A DNA stretch of 64,000 nt, from assembly GCA_963730535.1 (NCBI GenBank), contig CAVSRU010000004.1:1-64000 (forward strand), given 5' to 3'. Below, piece by piece: positions 47,867-56,764 of the stretch. This DNA is from DASSUW01 sp963730535 (GTDB lineage Bacteria; Actinomycetota; Thermoleophilia; Solirubrobacterales; Solirubrobacteraceae). Position numbers and translations under genes: made by a program. The notes under the pieces were generated by a model. The model worked only from the letters and a program-made list of their open reading frames with translations, was not told the DNA's origin and made no database searches. How positions within the stretch are numbered: the first letter of the stretch is position 1; the number at the start of each line of letters is the position of its first letter.

Positions 47867-49080
47867 CCCGGGAGCAGGTCTTCACACTCGAGGCCACCCC
47901 GCTGAAGTTCGGCCGCGGCGCGGCAGACGAGGCGGGGTGGGACCTCGAGCGGCTCGGCGTGCGCCGCGCGATGCTGGTCTCCGACCCGGGAGTGGTGGAG
48001 GCCGGCATCACGGACCGCGTCCGCTCGCGTGTGGAGGCGGCCGGCGTTGACGTGGAGGTGTGGGACCGGGCGCGGGTAGAGCCGACGCTCGAGTCCTTGC
48101 AGGAGGCGGCGGCGTTCGCGGTCGACGGCGACTTCGACGGCTTCGTCGCCGTGGGCGGTGGCTCGAGCATCGACACGACGAAGGTGGCCGACCTGATCGC
48201 GTCGTGCGGCGGAGAGCTGATGGCCTACGTGAACCCTCCCGTGGGGGACGGCCGGGCGCCGTCGTCGCGGCTGCGGCCGCTGCTCGCGATCCCGACGACG
48301 TGCGGCTCGGGCGCCGAGGCGACCTCGGTGGCGGTGCTGGACGTCCCCTCGTTGCGCGTCAAGACCGGGATCTCGCATCGCTACCTGCGGCCGGACCAGG
48401 CGATCGTGGACCCGTCGCTGACGGCGTCGCTGCCCGGCGAGGTGGTGGCCTCGTGCGGGCTCGACGTGATCTGCCACGCCGCCGAGTCGTTCGTCGCGCG
48501 CCCGTTCAGCGAACGCGAGCGTCCTTCCTCGCCGGCCGACCGGCCGCCCTACCAGGGGTCGACGCCGATCTCGGACGTCTGGTCGGCCCGCGCGCTCGAG
48601 TACGGCGGGCGCTGGCTGCGGGAGGCGGTCACCGGCGACGCCGAGGCACGGGGCTGGATGATGCTCGCCGCCTCGCTGGCCGGCATCGGCTTCGGCGCCG
48701 CGGGCGTGCACATCCCGCACGCCTGCGCGTACCCGATCGCCGGGCTGCGCTCCGGGATCCCGCACGGCCGGTCGGTGATCGTGACCGCCCCGGCGGCGTT
48801 CCGGATGACGTTCGCAGCGGCGCCCGAGCGTCACATCCGGGTGGCCGAGCTGCTCGCCGGGCGCCCTTTGCCGGACGCGGACGAGGACACGCTGCCGTCG
48901 CTGCTGCTGGGGTTGATGGGCGACCTCGGCGTGGCGACGTCGCTCGGCGAGCTGGGCTACGGGGAGGGCGACATCGACGCGCTCGTCGAGGGGGCGTTGA
49001 AGCAGCAGCGGTTGCTGGCTGTGGCGCCGTTGGACGTCGGCGCGGCCGAGCTGCGTTCCGTTTTGCGGGCGTCGCTGTAG
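47863..49080 (+). CDS. Iron-containing alcohol dehydrogenase (hydroxyacid-oxoacid transhydrogenase-like)
   Basis: 405 aa, GTG in a GTGA overlap with the transporter. Type III (Fe) alcohol dehydrogenase fold: nucleotide motif VAVGGGSSIDTTK, TIPTTCGSGAEATSV-like segment (LAIPTTCGSGAEATS), metal histidines in GLDVICHAAESF and HIPHACAYPIAGL and in SGIPHG. ISHRYLRPDQAIVDP and the insertion after ESFVARPFSERE resemble hydroxyacid-oxoacid transhydrogenase (ADHFE1) rather than maleylacetate reductase. Probably oxidises a 4-hydroxy acid; with the linked MHS transporter this looks like uptake and oxidation of a small organic acid. Followed by repeat element C. Confidence 0.88.
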   Translation: MTREQVFTLEATPLKFGRGAADEAGWDLERLGVRRAMLVSDPGVVEAGITDRVRSRVEAAGVDVEVWDRARVEPTLESLQEAAAFAVDGDFDGFVAVGGGSSIDTTKVADLIASCGGELMAYVNPPVGDGRAPSSRLRPLLAIPTTCGSGAEATSVAVLDVPSLRVKTGISHRYLRPDQAIVDPSLTASLPGEVVASCGLDVICHAAESFVARPFSERERPSSPADRPPYQGSTPISDVWSARALEYGGRWLREAVTGDAEARGWMMLAASLAGIGFGAAGVHIPHACAYPIAGLRSGIPHGRSVIVTAPAAFRMTFAAAPERHIRVAELLAGRPLPDADEDTLPSLLLGLMGDLGVATSLGELGYGEGDIDALVEGALKQQRLLAVAPLDVGAAELRSVLRASL

Positions 49081-49088
49081 CTCGTGGC

Positions 49089-49341
49089 GAACGTCAACTG
49101 CGCTGGGTAGGGAGAGTGGGGGCGCCGAAGGGGACAATGGTCCCTCGTCCGATGGGCACGTGGCCGGTTAGGAGCCGTAGCGGCTCATTTATGGACACGC
49201 GGCAGATGTTGAAAGGCCGTGTGTGCACTTAGGAGCCGTAGCGGCTCATAAGTGGACAAGCCCTCGCCGATGACCTCTCGGTTGTCCCCTCATGCACGCC
49301 CAAGGCCGACCACCTTCCCTACCCAGCCGCCGTTGACGTTC
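49089..49341. repeat. Intergenic structured element C (253 bp, inverted ends)
   Basis: Left end GAACGTCAACTGCGCTGGG, right end CCCAGCCGCCGTTGACGTTC. First internal module nearly identical to A and B (GGGGACAATGGTCCCTCGTC, then GTTAGGAGCCGTAGCGGCTC). The second module differs in sequence but keeps its stem: ACACGCGGC on one side, GCCGTGTGT on the other. Final GGACAAG...GGTTGTCC hairpin. Lies between the convergent alcohol dehydrogenase and HAD genes. Confidence 0.92.
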
Positions 49342-49419
49342 GCCCGGGCCGCCGTTGACGTTCGCCCGGGCCGCAGTTGACGTTCGCCCGGGCCGCCGTT
49401 GACGTTCGCCCGAACCGCC
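49332..49419 (+). repeat. Four tandem copies of a 22-bp unit built from the element's right end
   Basis: Unit GTTGACGTTCGCCCGGGCCG plus CC, starting at 49332, 49354, 49376 and 49398 with an exact 22-base period; copy two has one change (GCAG for GCCG before the next unit) and the last has AA for GG. The first copy is the terminal repeat of element C; the others extend to the stop codon of the HAD gene. Confidence 0.92.
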
Positions 49420-49420
49420 A

Positions 49421-50224
49421 CTACCGCCGCTCGGCGAGCTCGGTCATGACCGCCTCGTAGACGCCCGCGCCGTTGCGCTCGGCGGCCACGCGCGTGTTCG
49501 TGGTCAGGGCCTCGCGGAGCGTCGGGTCGCGCTCGAGCCCGTTGGCGACGAGCCAGAACGTCTGCACGACCTCCGCGGCGCCGAGGTCCTCGCGCGAGTC
49601 GCCGATCGCGATGCACTCCTCGGCGCGCAGCCCGCGGGCCCGCATGTGCCATGCGACGGCGCCCACCTTGGACGCCGCCCGGGGGACGAGGTGGTAGGCG
49701 CGCATGCCCGGCACCGGCGGGTGGATGCCTCCGTTGTCGACGAGCCGCAGGTGTCCGAAGCCGGCCTCCTCCAGCAGCCCGTCGGCCTCGAAGGCGTCGA
49801 TGTCGCCGCGGAAGAGGTGCGAGACCTCGCGGTCGCGGTGCCACGGCTCGTGGTACTCGAGGCGGCCGGCGTACCGCTCGAGCAGCAGCGCCGGAGCGCC
49901 GGAGGCCTCGATCTGGTCGAAGATCGACATGCCGTCGCGCGGCACGAGGTCGCCGGTGAGCCAGTGCAGCTCGCCGTCGAGCACGAACCCCGCTCCCGCC
50001 TCGAACGCGTACGAGGACAGGCCGAGCACGCGGGCGTCGTAGTAGCACGTGAGCTGGCGGCGGCCGGAGTAGATGACGACCTCGGCGCCGGCCCGATCGC
50101 AGGCCTCGAGGGCCCGCGCGCCGAGCAGCGTGAACGCCCCGTTCGCGTCGTGCAGGAACGAGCCGCCGGCGCCCATCAGGGTGCCATCGAGGTCCACGTA
50201 CACGCAGCGGAGAGGGATCCGCAC
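49421..50224 (-). CDS. HAD-superfamily sugar-phosphatase-like hydrolase (Cof/SPP type)
   Basis: 267 aa from a GTG at 50224. Motif I YVDLDGTLMGAGG, motif II VIYSGRRQLT, a C2 cap domain, motif III/IV region KVGAVAWHMRARGLRAEECIAIGDSREDLGAAE. Layout as in sucrose-6-phosphate or mannosyl-3-phosphoglycerate phosphatases and Cof proteins; substrate unknown. Longer open frame upstream exists, but conservation begins at IPLRCVYVDLDG. Divergent from the helicase; its stop codon follows directly after the 22-bp tandem copies. Confidence 0.85.
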   Translation of the reverse strand: MRIPLRCVYVDLDGTLMGAGGSFLHDANGAFTLLGARALEACDRAGAEVVIYSGRRQLTCYYDARVLGLSSYAFEAGAGFVLDGELHWLTGDLVPRDGMSIFDQIEASGAPALLLERYAGRLEYHEPWHRDREVSHLFRGDIDAFEADGLLEEAGFGHLRLVDNGGIHPPVPGMRAYHLVPRAASKVGAVAWHMRARGLRAEECIAIGDSREDLGAAEVVQTFWLVANGLERDPTLREALTTNTRVAAERNGAGVYEAVMTELAERR

Positions 50225-50276
50225 GGAATGAGTATGCGGCTTACTCGCACTCGCAAGCTCGTGCGAGCGCCTTAGC

Positions 50277-52568
50277 ATGATCGTCTTGGCCATCGTCCGT
50301 GACATCGAGCCGTGGGACGCCCTGCTCCAAGCGGGGCGCGAGGACGAGCGGCTCGTCATGCAGGCGTCGCAGCATCCGCGCCCGCCGCGCGAAGTCGCCA
50401 TCCCGGAGGCGCTGCACCCGGAGGTCGCCGCCGCGCTCGAGGCGCGCGGGATCGACCGGCTGTGGTCGCACCAGGCCGAGGCGCTGCACGCCGCGTGGGC
50501 CGGGCCGACGATCGTCACCACCGGCACCGCGTCCGGGAAGTCGCTGTGCTTCAACCTGCCGACGCTCGACGTCCTGTGCCGCGACGCGCGCGCCCGGGCG
50601 CTGTACCTGTACCCGACGAAGGCGCTCGCGCAGGACCAGGCGCGGGCACTGAACGCGCTCGGGGTGGCGCGGGCGCGGCCGGCGATCTACGACGGGGACA
50701 CGCCGCGGGAGCAGCGGGCGGGGATCCGCCGCCGGGCCAACGTCGTCCTGACGAACCCGGACATGCTGCACCTCGCGATCCTGCCCAACCACCCGGCGTG
50801 GGGCGACTTCCTCTCCAACCTGGCGGTCGTGGTCGTCGACGAGGCCCATGTCTATCGCGGCGTGTTCGGCTCCCATGTCGCCAACGTGCTGCGGCGCCTG
50901 CGGCGGGTGTGCGACGCCTACGGCACGGCGCCGCGCGTGCTGCTGGCGTCCGCCACCATCGCCAACCCCGGCGAGCTGGCCGCCCGGCTGACCGGGCTCG
51001 ACGACATCACGGTCATCGATCGCGACGGAGCGCCGGCGGCCAAGCGGACGATCGCGATGTGGAATCCGCCGATCACCGACGAGAAGCTCGCCACCCGCCG
51101 GTCGGTGCTGGCCGAGGCGGCCGACCTGCTCGCCGACCTCGTCACCGAGGGCGCCCGCACGATCGTGTTCATGAAGTCGCGCAAGGCGGTCGAGCTGATG
51201 TCGCGCTTCGCGCAGCTCACGCTCGAGGATCGCGGCCGTTCCGATCTCGTGGAGCGGATCGCTCCCTACCGCGCCGGCTACACGCCCCAGCAGCGGCGCG
51301 AGCTCGAGCAGCGGCTGCTCGAGGGAGAGCTGCTCGGCGTCGTCTCAACGAACGCGCTCGAGCTGGGCATCGACATCGGCTCGCTGGACGCCGCGGTGTG
51401 CGTGACGTTCCCCGGGACCGTGGCCTCGCTGCGGCAGATGTGGGGCCGCGCCGGGCGACGCGGCCGCGGGCTGGCGCTGTACGTGGCGGGCGAGGACGGA
51501 CTCGACCAGTTCTTCTGCCGCCATCCCGACGAGTTCCTCGACCGACCGGTCGAGGCCGCGATCCTCGATCCCTTCAACGAGCAGCTGCACGCCGCGCACC
51601 TGCTGTGCGCAGCCCACGAGGGACCGCTCGAGGACGCCGACGCGGAGTTCCTGGGGCCGGACTGGCGGCAGTTCGCGGACGCCCTCGTGTCGAACGGCGA
51701 CCTGCGCGAGCGGCCGGGCGGGACGTACGTCCCGCGCCGTCCGGACGAGTTCCCGGCCGCCGCCGTCTCCCTGCGGTCGGCGAGCCGCGACGGCGTCGTG
51801 ATCGTCGACACGCGCTCGGGCGAGCTGCTCGGCACGGTCGACATGCAGCGCGCGCACTCGACCGTGCACGACGGCGCGGTCTACCTGCACGGCGGCCGGG
51901 CGTTCGAGGTCGACGGCCTGGACCTCGACGGCCGCCGCGCGCTCGTGCACCCGTTCGACGGCGATTGGTACACGCAGCCGAAGTACGAGACCGAGACGTA
52001 CATCGAGAGCCTGATCGAGCGCCGGAGCGCGCTCGGGGTGACGCTCTCCTTCGGGACCGTGGTCGTGACCCACCAGGTGCACGCGTACCAGCGCAAGCGG
52101 CTCAGCGACCACGAGGCGATCGACCTCGTCGCGCTCGACCTCCCGCAGACGTCGTTCGCGACCCAGGCGCTGTGGTACGAGGTCTCGGACGAGGTCCTCG
52201 GGGGCGCCCTACCGCTCGACAAGCTACTGGGCTCGCTGCACGCCGCCGAGCACTCCCAGATCGCCGTGCTCCCGCTGCTCGCCATGTGCGACCGCTGGGA
52301 CATCGGCGGCCTGTCGACCAACCTGCACGTGCAGACCGGCGGCCCGACGATCTTCATCTACGACGGGCACCCGGGCGGGATCGGCATCACGCGCCGCGGT
52401 TACCACGCGTTCGAAGCGCTGGTCGACGACGCGCACCGGCTCGTCTCCGAGTGCCCGTGCGAGAGCGGCTGCCCGTCGTGCGTGCAGTCGCCCAAGTGCG
52501 GCAACCTCAACGAGATGCTCTCGAAGGCCGGCTGCGTAGAGCTCATGGGACGTATGCTCGCCGCCTGA
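50277..52568 (+). CDS. DEAD/DEAH-box helicase with DUF1998 cysteine domain (MrfA/YprA-like)
   Basis: 763 aa. Superfamily 2 helicase: Q-like LWSHQAEALHAAW, Walker A TGTASGKSLCF, DEAH box VVVDEAHVYRG, motif III LLASATIANPGE, motif IV-VI FMKSRKAVELM, STNALELGIDIGSLDA, QMWGRAGRRGRG. C-terminal DUF1998 region with four cysteines in CPCESGCPSCVQSPKC, a metal site. Family members with this architecture (MrfA, yeast Hrq1) act in repair of DNA crosslinks. The ATG at 50277 may be a little early; conservation starts near WDALLQAG. Ends 26 bp inside the convergent DUF559 gene. Confidence 0.92.
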   Translation: MIVLAIVRDIEPWDALLQAGREDERLVMQASQHPRPPREVAIPEALHPEVAAALEARGIDRLWSHQAEALHAAWAGPTIVTTGTASGKSLCFNLPTLDVLCRDARARALYLYPTKALAQDQARALNALGVARARPAIYDGDTPREQRAGIRRRANVVLTNPDMLHLAILPNHPAWGDFLSNLAVVVVDEAHVYRGVFGSHVANVLRRLRRVCDAYGTAPRVLLASATIANPGELAARLTGLDDITVIDRDGAPAAKRTIAMWNPPITDEKLATRRSVLAEAADLLADLVTEGARTIVFMKSRKAVELMSRFAQLTLEDRGRSDLVERIAPYRAGYTPQQRRELEQRLLEGELLGVVSTNALELGIDIGSLDAAVCVTFPGTVASLRQMWGRAGRRGRGLALYVAGEDGLDQFFCRHPDEFLDRPVEAAILDPFNEQLHAAHLLCAAHEGPLEDADAEFLGPDWRQFADALVSNGDLRERPGGTYVPRRPDEFPAAAVSLRSASRDGVVIVDTRSGELLGTVDMQRAHSTVHDGAVYLHGGRAFEVDGLDLDGRRALVHPFDGDWYTQPKYETETYIESLIERRSALGVTLSFGTVVVTHQVHAYQRKRLSDHEAIDLVALDLPQTSFATQALWYEVSDEVLGGALPLDKLLGSLHAAEHSQIAVLPLLAMCDRWDIGGLSTNLHVQTGGPTIFIYDGHPGGIGITRRGYHAFEALVDDAHRLVSECPCESGCPSCVQSPKCGNLNEMLSKAGCVELMGRMLAA

Positions 52569-53397
52569 CGAGGGCGCCGGCGAGCTCCGCGACGACGGCC
52601 TCCGGCTCGTCGATCAGCTGGCGCCACGTGAAGCGCAGCACGACGTAGCCGGCGGCCTGGAGCGCGCGATCCCTGGCCCGATCGCGCTCGAACGCTGTGC
52701 GGGTCGAGTGGAAGGCGAACCCGTCGACCTCGACCACGACGCGTTCGTCGGGCCACACGAAGTCGACCTCGTACCTGCCGAGGCGCACGTTGGTCTGTGG
52801 CGGCGGAAGCCTGGCGGCGCGAATCAACGCTCGCAGGCGGCGCTCCGCCTCCGAACGCGTGAGCGACGGCTCGTGGCCGGGTTCGATCCTTCGGAGGCGC
52901 TCGAGCTCGCTGCGGGTCACGAGGCGGAGGATCTGCGCCTCCTCGACCGCGCGCTCCAGGTCACGGGAGCCAATGCTGGAGGCGAGATCGGCAAGGGTTC
53001 GGAGGGGAGTCGTGACCCGAAGCCCAGCCTTGAGCGAGTGCTCGAGGCAACGGGTGCGATGGATCCGTATCCCGGGGCGATTGCGTGGGTGGCCTTGCGA
53101 TACGGACACATCGATCGGGTCGTCCGTGAGCGGCAGGATCTCCCACCGGGCGGCCGCGGACCGGTGACTGAGCGTGGCATCGTGGCCGACGGCGAGCAGC
53201 GCAGCCATCTCGCTGGTGAGCGGTCCCCGGAGCGGGCCGACGAGGAAGACGCCGCGGTGCAGGCGGCAAAGCCGACCCTGCGCCACGCGTCGCGCCACTG
53301 CGCGCCGCACCAGCCCGGCGGCAGCGAGATCGGCGGTCGTCACGACTCCATGCTGGCGAGCCGCGAGGTCCATCACGGCCCGATCGGCGTCACTCAC
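52543..53397 (-). CDS. AbiEi-like antitoxin domain plus DUF559 nuclease-like protein
   Basis: 284 aa. Residues ~1-65 are the winged-helix AbiEi-type domain (MDLAARQHGVVTTADLAAAGL, RLCRLHRGVFLVGP), the middle carries RTLADLASSIGSRDLERAVEEA, and the C-terminus (~195-280) is DUF559, a Vsr/PD-(D/E)xK-like nuclease fold: YEVDFVWPDERVVVEVDG, FERDRARDRALQAAGYVVLRFTWRQL. Such genes are widespread in Thermoleophilia in many copies; no toxin partner sits beside it. Role unclear, possibly a mobile-element or defence remnant. Confidence 0.85.
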   Translation of the reverse strand: MSDADRAVMDLAARQHGVVTTADLAAAGLVRRAVARRVAQGRLCRLHRGVFLVGPLRGPLTSEMAALLAVGHDATLSHRSAAARWEILPLTDDPIDVSVSQGHPRNRPGIRIHRTRCLEHSLKAGLRVTTPLRTLADLASSIGSRDLERAVEEAQILRLVTRSELERLRRIEPGHEPSLTRSEAERRLRALIRAARLPPPQTNVRLGRYEVDFVWPDERVVVEVDGFAFHSTRTAFERDRARDRALQAAGYVVLRFTWRQLIDEPEAVVAELAGALVRRRAYVP

Positions 53398-53540
53398 CCC
53401 AACCCCAGTTCATCTGGTCAGCAGAGGCGCCTCGGGGCGACGTTCGCCCCCCGGGTCCGCGAGCCGTGGCAAGCTGCGCACCGCCTGGGCGATCGCGTGC
53501 AGCGATTGAGACCGTCGGCGGCGCCGACGACTCTCCTCCC

Positions 53541-54383
53541 GTGCGCCGATCCCTCGCACTGGCCCTGGCCACGCTTGCCGCTGCGCCTGCGACCGCGGCT
53601 GCCCAGGACGGGACCGGCGGCACCGTGTACGCCCCGCCGCTCCTGGCAACCCCCGCGTTCTCGGTGACCCCCGCCCAGATCGCTCCGGGAGCCACGCTCA
53701 CCCTGCGCTACAAGATCGCCGGCCGCACCGCTCGCGCCCGGGTGCGGATCGACCTGCTGGCGAGCGACGGCTCGCGCGCGGCGACCCTCAGGCTCGGCGT
53801 CCGCCGCACCGGGCGGGCGCTGACCGCCAGGTGGAAGCCGGACCTCGAGCCGGGCACGTACACCGCCCGCCTGCGAGCGTTCGCGACGGGCAAGCGCGCC
53901 CGCGCCTCCCGCAGCCAGCGGTTCGAGGTCAGCGCGCCGCCGGTCGTCGCCGCACCCGGCGTGTTCCCGGTCCAGGGGCCATACAACTTCGGCGGCGCCG
54001 ACGCGCGCTTCGGCGCCACGCGTACGGGCCACGCCCACCAGGGCCAGGACATCATCGCCGCCGCGGGCACGCCCGTCGTCGCCCCCCGTGCCGGCGTCGT
54101 GACGTGGCGCGCGTTCCAGGCCGACGGCGCCGGCCACTACGTCGTGCTCCGCACCGACGACGGCCGCGACCTCGTCTTCATGCACTTCCAGGACGGCTCG
54201 GTCGCCGTCACCAAGAACCAGTCGGTGGCGGCTGGCCAGCAGCTCGGCCGCATCGGGAGCACGGGCCGCTCGGACGGCCCGCACCTGCACTTCGAGATCT
54301 GGCCCGACGGCTGGTACGCGGGCAACGGCTCGGCGCCGATCGACCCGCTCGCCGATCTGCTCTCCTGGGCCGCGGCGCCCTAG
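53541..54383 (+). CDS. Secreted M23-family metallopeptidase-like protein
   Basis: 280 aa from a GTG at 53541. Signal peptide to ATAAAQD. Residues ~30-130 are an Ig-like beta domain (ITPAQIAPGATLTLRYKI-like, LEPGTYTARLRAFATGKRA). The C-terminal domain has the M23 zinc motifs GHAHQGQDI (HxxxD) and HLHFEIW (HxH), with GTPVVAPRAGVVTWRAF between. Predicted to cut peptidoglycan cross-links or act as a scaffold if inactive; both metal motifs are intact so activity is likely. The 3' end overlaps the GGDEF/EAL gene by four bases. Confidence 0.9.
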   Translation: MRRSLALALATLAAAPATAAAQDGTGGTVYAPPLLATPAFSVTPAQIAPGATLTLRYKIAGRTARARVRIDLLASDGSRAATLRLGVRRTGRALTARWKPDLEPGTYTARLRAFATGKRARASRSQRFEVSAPPVVAAPGVFPVQGPYNFGGADARFGATRTGHAHQGQDIIAAAGTPVVAPRAGVVTWRAFQADGAGHYVVLRTDDGRDLVFMHFQDGSVAVTKNQSVAAGQQLGRIGSTGRSDGPHLHFEIWPDGWYAGNGSAPIDPLADLLSWAAAP

Positions 54384-56446
54384 CCCGTGGCGTAGCCGCC
54401 GTGCACGACCCGGAACGGGAACGGGTCGGCCGGCGAGGCGTCCTCGACCACCTTCCGGCGCTCCGCGAGCAGCCGGGTGAGCGCGTCGGCCGGGAGCGGG
54501 CGGGAGATGTGGAAGCCCTGCGCGAGGTCGCAGCCGAGCATCTCGAGCCGCTGCCATGCCTCGTGTGACTCCACGCCCTCGGCGACGACCTTCAGCCCGA
54601 GGTTGTGGGCGAGCTCGATCGTCGACCGCACGATCGCGGCGTCGGATGGGTCGTGCGGCATGTCGATGACGAACGACTTGTCGATCTTGATCCCGTCGAC
54701 CGGCAGCCGCTTGAGGTTGGCCAGCGACGAGTAGCCGGTGCCGAAGTCGTCGACCGAGAGGCGCAGGCCGATGCTGGCCAGCCGCTCGAGCGTCGCCTTC
54801 GCGCGTGCCGGGTCGAGCATCAGCATGCTCTCCGTGATCTCCAGCTCGAGCCGGCGGGCGTCGACCCCGGTGCGCTCGAGCAGCTTGGGGATCTCGACCG
54901 CGAACTGCGCGTCGAGGAACGAACGCGCCGAGAGGTTGACGGCGACGCTCAGCTCCTCCCCCGCGTCCTGCCACGTCCGCACCTGGGTGAGCGCCTGCTC
55001 GAGCACGTGTGACGTGAGTGGGGTGACGAGGCCGGTCTGCTCGGCGATCGGCACGAACTCCGAGGGGCCGATCAGCCCGAGCTGGGGATGCTCCCAGCGG
55101 GCGAGCGCCTCGACGCCGACGATGCGGCCCGTCGCGAGCTCGGCCTTGGGCTGGAAGTAGAGGACGATCTCGCCGTCGGCGATCGCCGACCGCAGCGCGC
55201 CCGCCAGCGAGAGCCGTCTCGGGCTGTAGCGGTCCAGCTGCGGCTCGAACGGCATGTGGCCGCGGCCGGACTCCTTGGCGGCGTACATCGCGATGTCGGC
55301 GCGCTGGATCAGCTGCTCGACCGCCGTCCCGTGCTCCGGCGCGCAGGCGATGCCGATGCTCGCGTCGACCTCGAGCGTGAGGCCGTCGATCTGGAACGGG
55401 TTGCGGAGCTGCAGCAGCAGGCGCTCCGCGACCACGCTCGCCGCCTCGGGATCCGGCAGGTCGCCCAGCAGCACGCCGAACTCGTCGCCGCCCAGTCGCG
55501 CGACCATGTCCTGCTCGTCGAGCGAGGTCCGCAGCCGCTTGGAGACCTCCTGCAGCAGCCGATCGCCGGCATGGTGGCCGAGCGTGTCGTTGATCTCCTT
55601 GAAGTGGTCGAGGTCGATCAACATCACCGCGGCGCTGCGCCCGGAGCGCGTGCCGGCGTTGAGCACCTGCTCGATCCGGTGGCGGAAGAGCGAGCGGTTC
55701 GGCAGGCCGGTGAGCGCGTCGTGCAGCGCCTGGTGCTCCTTGGCGATCGCCTGCCGCCCGCCGCGGTGGACGGCGAGCAGGGGCAGGAACAGGAGCGCGA
55801 CCGAGGGGAGCGCGAACTCGGCGGCGAGCGCGACCATCGGCGCGAGGCCGAGCATGAGGCCGGCCGTGGAGACCTGGAAGAACCAGTCCTGCACGAGGTA
55901 GCGGCCGATGCGGAGGCCCTGGACGAGCGCGATCACCGTGGCCACGAGCGTCGAGTTGACGATGAAGAAGACCGCCGCGGCGATGAGGATGCCCGGCAGG
56001 TCGCCGGGCGCGAAGTGGAACGGCCCGACCTCTCGCGGCACCTCGGTGAGCAGGCCGAGCACGGTCGCGCTGGCGGCCATCGTGACCGCGTACTGGCAGC
56101 CGTTGAAGAGCAGCTTGGTGGGGGCCTTGCCGCGCAGGGCGTCGGCCGCGAAGGACGTGCCGACGAGGGCGACGATCGCGCACGCGGGGCCGGCGACGAG
56201 CATCGCGGCGAACGCGAACGTCGTCGAGGTCGTGACCTCGCCCTCGACGCCGCGCATGACGACCTTCAGCGGGACGAGCTCGCCGACGAGTGCGCAGGTC
56301 GCGAAGACCGCGAGCTCAGCGGAGAGGAGCTGAGGGAGGTTCTCCCCATCCATCGCGAAGACCCCGGCGCAGCAGGCTGCGCCGAGGCCGATGACCGCGA
56401 TGACATACGCCTGAAGCGGCGCGAATCTGAATGGGGCGAAGCGCAT
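54380..56446 (-). CDS. Membrane-bound GGDEF-EAL cyclic-di-GMP enzyme
   Basis: 688 aa from ATG at 56446. Seven or eight hydrophobic segments in residues ~1-235 form a membrane sensor (AYVIAVIGLGAACCAGV, FAFAAMLVAGPACAIVALVG and on). GGDEF domain with intact RLGGDEFGVLL and preceding LIDLDHFKEIND, then EAL domain with VEALARWEHP, LEITESMLM, DDFGTGYSSLANL and KIDKSF, catalytic residues kept. So it can in principle both make and hydrolyse c-di-GMP; the net output depends on the membrane sensor. No ribosome site precedes the ATG; a GTG at 56500 inside a hairpin is an alternative. Two tiny ORFs and a nested hairpin lie directly upstream. Confidence 0.9.
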   Translation of the reverse strand: MRFAPFRFAPLQAYVIAVIGLGAACCAGVFAMDGENLPQLLSAELAVFATCALVGELVPLKVVMRGVEGEVTTSTTFAFAAMLVAGPACAIVALVGTSFAADALRGKAPTKLLFNGCQYAVTMAASATVLGLLTEVPREVGPFHFAPGDLPGILIAAAVFFIVNSTLVATVIALVQGLRIGRYLVQDWFFQVSTAGLMLGLAPMVALAAEFALPSVALLFLPLLAVHRGGRQAIAKEHQALHDALTGLPNRSLFRHRIEQVLNAGTRSGRSAAVMLIDLDHFKEINDTLGHHAGDRLLQEVSKRLRTSLDEQDMVARLGGDEFGVLLGDLPDPEAASVVAERLLLQLRNPFQIDGLTLEVDASIGIACAPEHGTAVEQLIQRADIAMYAAKESGRGHMPFEPQLDRYSPRRLSLAGALRSAIADGEIVLYFQPKAELATGRIVGVEALARWEHPQLGLIGPSEFVPIAEQTGLVTPLTSHVLEQALTQVRTWQDAGEELSVAVNLSARSFLDAQFAVEIPKLLERTGVDARRLELEITESMLMLDPARAKATLERLASIGLRLSVDDFGTGYSSLANLKRLPVDGIKIDKSFVIDMPHDPSDAAIVRSTIELAHNLGLKVVAEGVESHEAWQRLEMLGCDLAQGFHISRPLPADALTRLLAERRKVVEDASPADPFPFRVVHGGYATG

Positions 56447-56460
56447 CAGTGAGAAGTTGA

Positions 56461-56509
56461 GGGGGTGCCCTGCCCTGATGGGCCGCCAACGGCGGCCCAC
56501 GGCACCCCC
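56461..56509 (-). promoter_or_regulatory. Nested GC hairpin in the leader of the GGDEF-EAL gene
   Basis: Outer stem GGGGGTGCC/GGCACCCCC (9 perfect pairs) encloses inner stem GGGCCGCC/GGCGGCCC (8 perfect pairs) with an AAC loop. On the minus strand it begins just after the stop of the 9-codon frame and ends 14 nt before the GGDEF-EAL ATG. Not followed by a U run, so it may be a terminator, an attenuator or a ribosome-access switch. Confidence 0.65.
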
Positions 56510-56513
56510 TCGG

Positions 56514-56543
56514 CTACCACTTGCGGCCGTAGAAGACCTTCAT
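56514..56543 (-). CDS. Nine-residue leader peptide candidate MKVFYGRKW
   Basis: ATG at 56543, nine codons, TAG. It starts five bases after the stop of the 29-residue frame and ends four bases before the nested hairpin. Aromatic and basic composition is unlike the local average. Seen only as a pattern; needs comparison with relatives. Confidence 0.35.
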   Translation of the reverse strand: MKVFYGRKW

Positions 56544-56548
56544 GGGAC

Positions 56549-56638
56549 CTAGCCCCACTTGAAGCCGGCGCCGAGGCCCTCGAGGAGCACGGCGACGATG
56601 CTGACAGTGAGAGCGGTGCGGTACAGGCGTGCCTTCAC
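56549..56638 (-). CDS. 29-residue hydrophobic small protein with a strong ribosome site
   Basis: GTG start at 56638 preceded by AAGGAGGT, the best Shine-Dalgarno in this part of the window. Sequence begins KARLYRTALTVSIVAVL and continues LEGLGAGFKWG, a single membrane-type helix with a basic N-terminus (inside) and a short tail. Family unknown. It and the 9-residue frame sit between the divergent DUF5317 gene and the GGDEF-EAL gene. Confidence 0.55.
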   Translation of the reverse strand: MKARLYRTALTVSIVAVLLEGLGAGFKWG

Positions 56639-56764
56639 CTGGTGACCTCCTTGTCGTGGCTCCCAGCCCTTCCGGAAGCCGAACCACGGCTCTCATCGGC
56701 GGTCACGAGCAGAAAGGTGAGCGATTGGACGCTTGTTGGAGAGAGGGTCCGCGGCGCCGCGCCG

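Noticed and set aside
49332..49419. CRISPR array
   Set aside because: The 22-bp units are contiguous without unique spacers and match the end of the intergenic element.
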